From the NCBI GenBank assembly GCA_937981355.1, contig CALJPD010000012.1, positions 107,793 to 171,792 of the forward strand: a stretch of 64,000 bases of DNA. The letters are read 5' to 3'. The stretch comes from an uncultured Candidatus Saccharibacteria bacterium. GTDB taxonomy: Bacteria > Patescibacteriota > Saccharimonadia > Saccharimonadales > Saccharimonadaceae. Position 1 is the first letter of the stretch, and every line of letters starts with the position of its first letter. A program made the position numbers and the translations under genes. The notes under the pieces were generated by a model. The model ran no database searches, was not told the DNA's origin, and worked only from the letters and a program-made list of their open reading frames with translations. Of the stretch, positions 59,839 through 64,000 are shown piece by piece.

Positions 59839-60744
59839 TCACTGTGCGACCACTGTTATAGTCAGGCGATCGAGCAGGTCATCCACTGTCTCCGCTGTCG
59901 CAATTCGACGCCAGCCACGCGCCCCGACAACCATCCGTAGGTCGTCGATCATGTTAACGATGGAGGGCGCAGACTGTTCTCGATAATCAACCGTCTGCAA
60001 GCGCTCTAAAAGGCGCTGCCAGCCACCCTGGGCTCGAATCATTCGGATCATAAGCTCATACAAGTTGTAGACCTGGGCCGAATGATCCTCACGGCCAGTT
60101 ACGAGCAGGTACTGCCGCTGGGTATAACGCCCGCTCGTATATTCTCTATCATACCCGTGGTTATAATACCCATACGTTCGCTGCAGCAGCGCAGCAGTAT
60201 TGGCCTGGATTGCATGAGCAAGCTCGATGAAGACAACTGACTGAGGGTCACCCGGCTCGAGATCGATTGATATATCAATGGTATACTCCATGACGTCCAC
60301 TTCCCACTCCTCGCGCTGAGCAATGATGCCACGTGGCGCTGTCTCGCCCAAGCACTGCAATACGTCGATATCCTGAGCATCATACCATGGCTCGGTATCA
60401 AGCTGGTGCAGCGCCTCGTGAAGAGCGAGTCGGTCGTGATAGGTGAGCGGATAGCCCTTCTCGGCAATGATCTGCCGCAGCGCACAGTCGATCATCGCAT
60501 CATCATACTCCGCCACTGGCTGGCGCAGCTGGGCTACAAAGCGCTCGGCCTGCATAGTGTAGAGCGTCGCATCGATCCCCATCACCCCAGCGTCAGAATA
60601 GACGATTCCACAAGCCTGGTAGTCAATCGCCTGAAATAACCCTGCCTCAAACAGCTGTCGATGTAGCGTTTGCATCACCAAATGCTCGTAGAGGTGTGCC
60701 ACGAGATGATCGCCACACGGCTTAAAGATATGAAACGACTCCAT
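59839..60744 (-). CDS. M16-like protein with HxxEH motif
   Basis: The 301-residue protein has HLYEH at residues 17-21, the inverted zinc motif HxxEH of M16 peptidases, and Glu95 (IIAEKGYP) 74 residues after it, close to the ~76 expected for the third zinc ligand. The protein is as long as one M16 half (family members carry two), with no signal peptide. It may be a mini-peptidase or need a partner; no second half is encoded nearby. Its -10 box and that of the diverging glycosyltransferase share the 55 bp between them. Confidence 0.75.
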   Translation of the reverse strand: MESFHIFKPCGDHLVAHLYEHLVMQTLHRQLFEAGLFQAIDYQACGIVYSDAGVMGIDATLYTMQAERFVAQLRQPVAEYDDAMIDCALRQIIAEKGYPLTYHDRLALHEALHQLDTEPWYDAQDIDVLQCLGETAPRGIIAQREEWEVDVMEYTIDISIDLEPGDPQSVVFIELAHAIQANTAALLQRTYGYYNHGYDREYTSGRYTQRQYLLVTGREDHSAQVYNLYELMIRMIRAQGGWQRLLERLQTVDYREQSAPSIVNMIDDLRMVVGARGWRRIATAETVDDLLDRLTITVVAQ

Positions 60745-60750
60745 ATCTGT

Positions 60751-60756
60751 ATTATA
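60751..60756 (-). promoter_or_regulatory. -10 box of the M16-like gene
   Basis: TATAAT on the minus strand, 6 nt before the ATG. Confidence 0.6.
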
Positions 60757-60787
60757 CCCTACTACTCCACATTCCGGTTGATTATGC

Positions 60788-60793
60788 TATACT
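60788..60793 (+). promoter_or_regulatory. -10 box of the glycosyltransferase pseudogene
   Basis: TGC-TATACT extended -10, 6 nt before ATG 60800; it seems intact although the gene is broken. Confidence 0.6.
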
Positions 60794-60799
60794 AGCCAT

Positions 60800-62049
60800 A
60801 TGATGTTACAAAATGATACACAATGTTCGTCAAGTGATCGCCCCGCAGTACCCCTCCCACGGCCACTACGAGTGGCAGTTGTTGCCCCGCCGTGGCTCGC
60901 TCTACCCATCAAAGGCTATGGCGGCATCGAGCTCGTTGTCGAAAGCCTGGTGCGTGCACTGCAGCAGCGCGATGATGTCGAGGTAGAGCTTTTCGCCAAT
61001 GGCGTACGGCGGATGCGCAACGGCACGCCAACCCACTCATACTACAAGCGCGAGCTCTTCGATACCATCGATGATCCCTACTATGACGCACCACTCCAAG
61101 CCCTCCAGACTCATCTCAATTTTACCCTCCACGCCATCGAAGCCGATGGCCGTTTTGATATTATTCACGACCACAACCCCTACATTGGGCCAGCCTTTTT
61201 CTCACCAGTGAGCCGTATACCAGGATTGCCACCAGTATTGCACACCTTTCATGGACCACCATTTTCGACGCCGCAGACTATTGAGGCGGGGCAGATGGAT
61301 AATCGCCCACAGCTCAAGTACATGAATCCTGGCCGCCTCTACATGACATGCATCTCGGAGGCAATGGCGCGCAAAGCCCCGCGCTAGATCCGCCCCCATC
61401 TGCTACCAGCTGTGCACAATGCTATCGACTGCAACGCCTTCCCTTTCGTCTCGCGCAAGCAAAATTACTACATCACCCTCGCCCGCTTCACCTAAGATAA
61501 AGGCCAAGCCACCGCCGTAGCCTACGCTGCCCAGTACAAGAAGCGCCTCCGCATGGCGGGCACAGTCGCAGGGATCGGCAGTAACCGTAAGCTGCTCCTT
61601 GAGCTCTCCAATCCGCTCACCAACTACCGACGCAACGAAGAATTCCGCTACTATAGCGACCACATCCTCCCGGCCGTCCTCAAGCATCGGCGCATCACTT
61701 ATGCAGGCAACCTCAGTGGCAAGAAAAACTCGACTTCGTGGCTAATGCCAAGGCATTGCTCTTCCCTATCGAGTGGGATGAGCCCTTTGGTATGGCAGTC
61801 ATTGAGGCGCTGGCCTGCGGCACGCCCGTTGTGGCGATGAAGCGCGGTGCCATGCCCGAGATTATTACTCACGGTGTCAATGGCTTCCTTGCGAGCAACC
61901 AAGACGAGTTCTTCGCCTATGCCAACCGGGTAGACGAGATCGACCCAGCCGCATGTCGGGCTAGCATTGAGCAAAAATTCTCTGCTAATATTATGGCGCA
62001 AAATTATGTCGAGCGATATCAGGAGGTGATTGCTAGAGCACGGCGGTGA
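60800..62049 (+). pseudogene. glycosyltransferase family 4, disrupted
   Basis: Three pieces of one GT4 gene lie in order. Piece 1 (60800-61387) has the N-terminal Rossmann fold (RVAVVAPPW, KGYGGIELVVESLVRAL, FDIIHDHNP). It ends at an in-frame TAG; the same frame continues with LLPAVHNAIDCNAFPF, meets a TAA near 61495 inside YYITLARFT-DKGQ, then reads on until about 61730. There a one-base loss shifts the frame to NAKALLFPIEWDEPFGMAVIEAL and CGTPVVAMKRGAMPEII, ending at 62049. Two stops and one frameshift make sequencing error alone unlikely. A working gene would add a sugar to a lipid, wall or capsule acceptor. Confidence 0.88.
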
Positions 62050-62097
62050 TAAATAAAACCTGTACTCTTCGTATACTAACTAAGACTTCACCCTGTT

Positions 62098-62562
62098 CTA
62101 TTCTTGTGGTTGGATCTTATTTTTTATATATGGCGGAATTGTTCTACTATTCATAACTCCTTCAATGATACGCTGCAGATCTTCATCACTTAGCCGTTCA
62201 CTCATAGGTTGCAGGTTGCCGTTTGCAAAGTGCGTTGAATTAATACAACAGGTTTTGACTGAATTGCAATCTATTAACGTCTTTTTTGGAAAAAATGGGT
62301 ATTTACCAGCTTCAAATATAATAGTTGCCTGGTTCGCTCTACGCTGAGGATTAGAACGATAATGTCGAAGACGTTTTTGCACCTGCGATGTGCCATTAAC
62401 AAGAATAAGCGCCTCGTGAGTGTGCGGATCATAGTTCAGTACTATAAAAATATGATACTTATCACTAAGAAATGGCTCATCACCCTTCATTCTAAATAAG
62501 AAGCCTTGTCGTAGTGATCTATAGAATGAATTTACCTGAATATCGGAGGGGATTTGAATCAT
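62098..62562 (-). CDS. putative toxin partner of the Panacea antitoxin
   Basis: The 154-residue protein directly follows the Panacea gene with no gap (TAAATG). A beta-rich core (YHIFIVLNYDP, ALILVNGTSQVQKR, KKTLIDCNSV) is similar in outline to PemK/MazF-like SH3 barrels, and a C-terminal helix (LSDEDLQRIIEGVM) follows. Panacea genes usually pair with toxins, and antitoxin-then-toxin is a common order, so a toxin role is inferred. The fold is by eye and needs checking. AT-rich. Confidence 0.65.
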   Translation of the reverse strand: MIQIPSDIQVNSFYRSLRQGFLFRMKGDEPFLSDKYHIFIVLNYDPHTHEALILVNGTSQVQKRLRHYRSNPQRRANQATIIFEAGKYPFFPKKTLIDCNSVKTCCINSTHFANGNLQPMSERLSDEDLQRIIEGVMNSRTIPPYIKNKIQPQE

Positions 62563-63180
62563 TTATAGACCAAGAATGGTATATATCTTGTTATTATCAA
62601 TATAGCGTTCGTGAGCTGCTGCAAGCTGGCTAGCGTCTTGCACAAAGAACTCATCATTTTGTGGATTATCAAAGAACCTTTCAGGGTCAATCTCTTTTCG
62701 GCCCCGTCCACCGCTAGATATAAAGAAATCTTCATACTGTGACCACTCAGGATAGCGATGGCTAATGTTGTTAGCCATATCAAAAGCATCTTTCTTACCA
62801 AAGGTATCCCATGCCCATTGAAGTGCCTCTTTGTCTGTCTCTGATAGATGATCGTCTGCTATTTTTGCAGCTGTTGCCATCGTATCCTTCTCATCAGCAG
62901 AGAGATAATATCCAATATACTCTATATCATCTTTATCGAATGCAAAATCATTTTTAACCTGGGCTACATCAAGCGCAAGAGAAGCCACCGGGCCAAACCT
63001 CATAGCAACGTAGTTTCCTTCAGAAACCAATCGCCCATAATGACGAACATGGTAGCGGTCAGCTGCCCAAAGAAGCTTGATAAGCTTCGTTCGATTCATT
63101 TTGCCATTATCATCAAAGGACAGTAGATATCGCAATATCTGTGTCGTCTTTGTAATTTCGCTACCCCTAGATAATACCAT
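62563..63180 (-). CDS. Panacea (DUF4065) domain antitoxin-like protein
   Basis: The 205-residue protein contains the Panacea domain: a helix NGKMNRTKLIKLLWAADR, the YGRLVSEGNYVAMRFGPVAS core and a following EKEALQWAWDTFGKK-type helix (~75-150). Panacea proteins act as antitoxins to many unrelated toxins (PanAT) and also appear as adaptors for proteolysis. It is first of a two-gene operon. The A+T content is clearly higher than the housekeeping genes, in line with transfer. Confidence 0.88.
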   Translation of the reverse strand: MVLSRGSEITKTTQILRYLLSFDDNGKMNRTKLIKLLWAADRYHVRHYGRLVSEGNYVAMRFGPVASLALDVAQVKNDFAFDKDDIEYIGYYLSADEKDTMATAAKIADDHLSETDKEALQWAWDTFGKKDAFDMANNISHRYPEWSQYEDFFISSGGRGRKEIDPERFFDNPQNDEFFVQDASQLAAAHERYIDNNKIYTILGL

Positions 63181-63326
63181 ATCTTTATATTGTCATAGTT
63201 TGGTAGTATTTGCAATAGCAAAAAACGAGCCGGCTTATGGCCATCTTAGCAGACACCGACCGTTACCAATGGGTGGCATCTGGTGTCTCCAGCCAAACCA
63301 CAGTTTTTCTTCCACAACATACTACC

Positions 63327-63563
63327 TCATTGCTTTTGACCCATATCTTTATAGCGGCAGTATATAGCCGCCAGTATAAGTGCCATTACTATAAAGAATA
63401 TGACGATATGAACTGCAACGTCTGGTGTCTTACCAGAAATACCATCACCAAATGCAGTATTGATGGAATTATAGATTAATAGCAGCGCTGCAAGCAAGCA
63501 TACATTGTAGGCAATTTTATATTTGTATTCCATGAGCGTTGTTGCTTTCGTTGCATGTCGCAT
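63327..63563 (-). CDS. small two-helix membrane protein
   Basis: The 78-residue frame has two hydrophobic helices (about 17-36 and 50-68) with a short polar loop (GDGISGKTPD) and a basic end (CRYKDMGQKQ). An inner Met at 11 (MEYKYKIAYN) is an alternative start. No family recognised. The gene is AT-rich and lies between the Panacea pair and the window-end gene. Confidence 0.6.
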   Translation of the reverse strand: MRHATKATTLMEYKYKIAYNVCLLAALLLIYNSINTAFGDGISGKTPDVAVHIVIFFIVMALILAAIYCRYKDMGQKQ

Positions 63564-63810
63564 ATTTAATATGTATACCCTTATTGTACATTATTAATAG
63601 AACCAATTTTAAAGGGTGTTTGCTACTAACTGGTAGATAATAACTGTAAGCTATCCAGCTATGTCAATTCAGGCTATTCACCTAGTTGCATTTTGCAATA
63701 AAAAAGCACCTGGTAAAGGTGTATTTGCGCAGATTAGCATCGCGTTTATGCGCGACAGAAATAAGCATCCCGACATTGTTTGCCCGCCCGCATTGTGTTT
63801 AAATAGAAGT

Positions 63811-64000
63811 ATGACGAATGAAGAAATCTCACAGCAAATTGCAGCACTCGCAGCAACCGTAACCGAGAAATTTAACGAGATCGACAAGCGGTTCGAGCAA
63901 ATAGACAAACGTCTCGAACAGATTGACACGAGGTTTGAAGGAATCGATGGACGTCTCGACAAACTGCAGGCAGGACAAGACGACCTGGCCACTAAATACG
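63811..64000 (+). CDS. coiled-coil protein, 3' end cut by window edge
   Basis: The first 63 codons are present. They form an almost continuous coiled coil with a seven-residue repeat (FNEIDKRFEQIDKRLEQI, then DTRFEGIDGRLDKL). No catalytic or membrane segment is seen so far. A TTAAAT-like -10 is found 6 nt before the ATG. The opposite-strand frame (63678-63992) is a shadow of this repeat. Small t-SNARE-like coils of this kind occur in many bacteria without assigned roles. Confidence 0.7.
   Translation, partial: MTNEEISQQIAALAATVTEKFNEIDKRFEQIDKRLEQIDTRFEGIDGRLDKLQAGQDDLATKY

Noticed and set aside
60800..62049. Stop-codon recoding as the explanation for the broken glycosyltransferase
   Set aside because: UAG, UAA and a frameshift all occur in the one gene, while UAG and UAA end intact genes elsewhere (secG ends with UAG, PanA-like with UAA).
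63678..63992. Minus-strand Ser/Arg/Leu-rich frame at the right edge
   Set aside because: It is the complement of the coiled-coil heptad repeat on the plus strand.

Overview
The window looks like the chromosome of a Candidatus Saccharibacteria (TM7 / Patescibacteria) member. This is an inference from gene content: bacterial GatCAB amidotransferase with tRNA-Gln(UUG), an anaerobic NrdDG reductase with upstream NrdR-like boxes, a short Rel enzyme, a zinc-less L32, a lone type IV pilin, and scavenging or exported hydrolases in place of biosynthetic pathways. UGA, UAG and UAA all act as stops, so the UGA=Gly code of SR1/Gracilibacteria does not apply. Base composition is near 50% G+C. Genes are tightly packed, with many 1-4 bp stop/start overlaps (TGATG, TAATG, ATGA), and most lie on the minus strand.

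Layout. 1-4.5 kb: gatC-gatA-(membrane HEPN-like gene)-gatB followed by two coupled NUDIX hydrolases. 4.6-9.1 kb: membrane HNH protein, uvrB, rpe, an immunity-like small gene, a pilin. 9.2-18.5 kb: rel, ppa, a GDPD-family phosphodiesterase, trxB with an FKBP, a ThrE-like exporter, pheT. 18.5-29.3 kb is a patchwork of accessory genes: EVE and EXLDI proteins, two paralogous secreted alpha/beta hydrolases around an HXXEE membrane protein, an aquaporin, pheS, a membrane-anchored SNase-fold protein that has lost its catalytic residues, a secreted GH16 enzyme with leucine-rich repeats, and a peptidase E. 29.3-36.4 kb: rmuC, PAP2, and an nrdD-nrdG-FNR-Cys4 operon. 36.4-42 kb is the conserved housekeeping block trmD, KH protein, rpsP, rnc, NUDIX, nusB, rpmF. 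42-50.3 kb: leuS, a murF-like ligase, five tRNA genes in all (with the one at 36.4 kb), a frameshifted DUF5655 gene and a Gfo/Idh oxidoreductase. 50.3-60 kb: a peptide-binding protein, secG, a holin-like gene, pepP, an SPFH protein, rarA, trehalase, typA. The right end (60-64 kb) holds an M16-like mini-peptidase, a decayed glycosyltransferase and an AT-rich Panacea-type toxin-antitoxin pair.

Two themes recur. First, about twenty genes that begin transcription units carry a TATAAT/TATACT-type -10 box, often extended with TGn, whose last base lies 6-10 nt before the start codon. Their mRNAs should be leaderless or almost so, while operon-internal genes use AAGGAGG-type sites or stop/start coupling. 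Second, many products face the cell surface (nuclease fold, esterases, glucanase, peptide-binding protein, pilin), which suits an organism living on another cell. No rRNA, CRISPR array, transposase or prophage was found.
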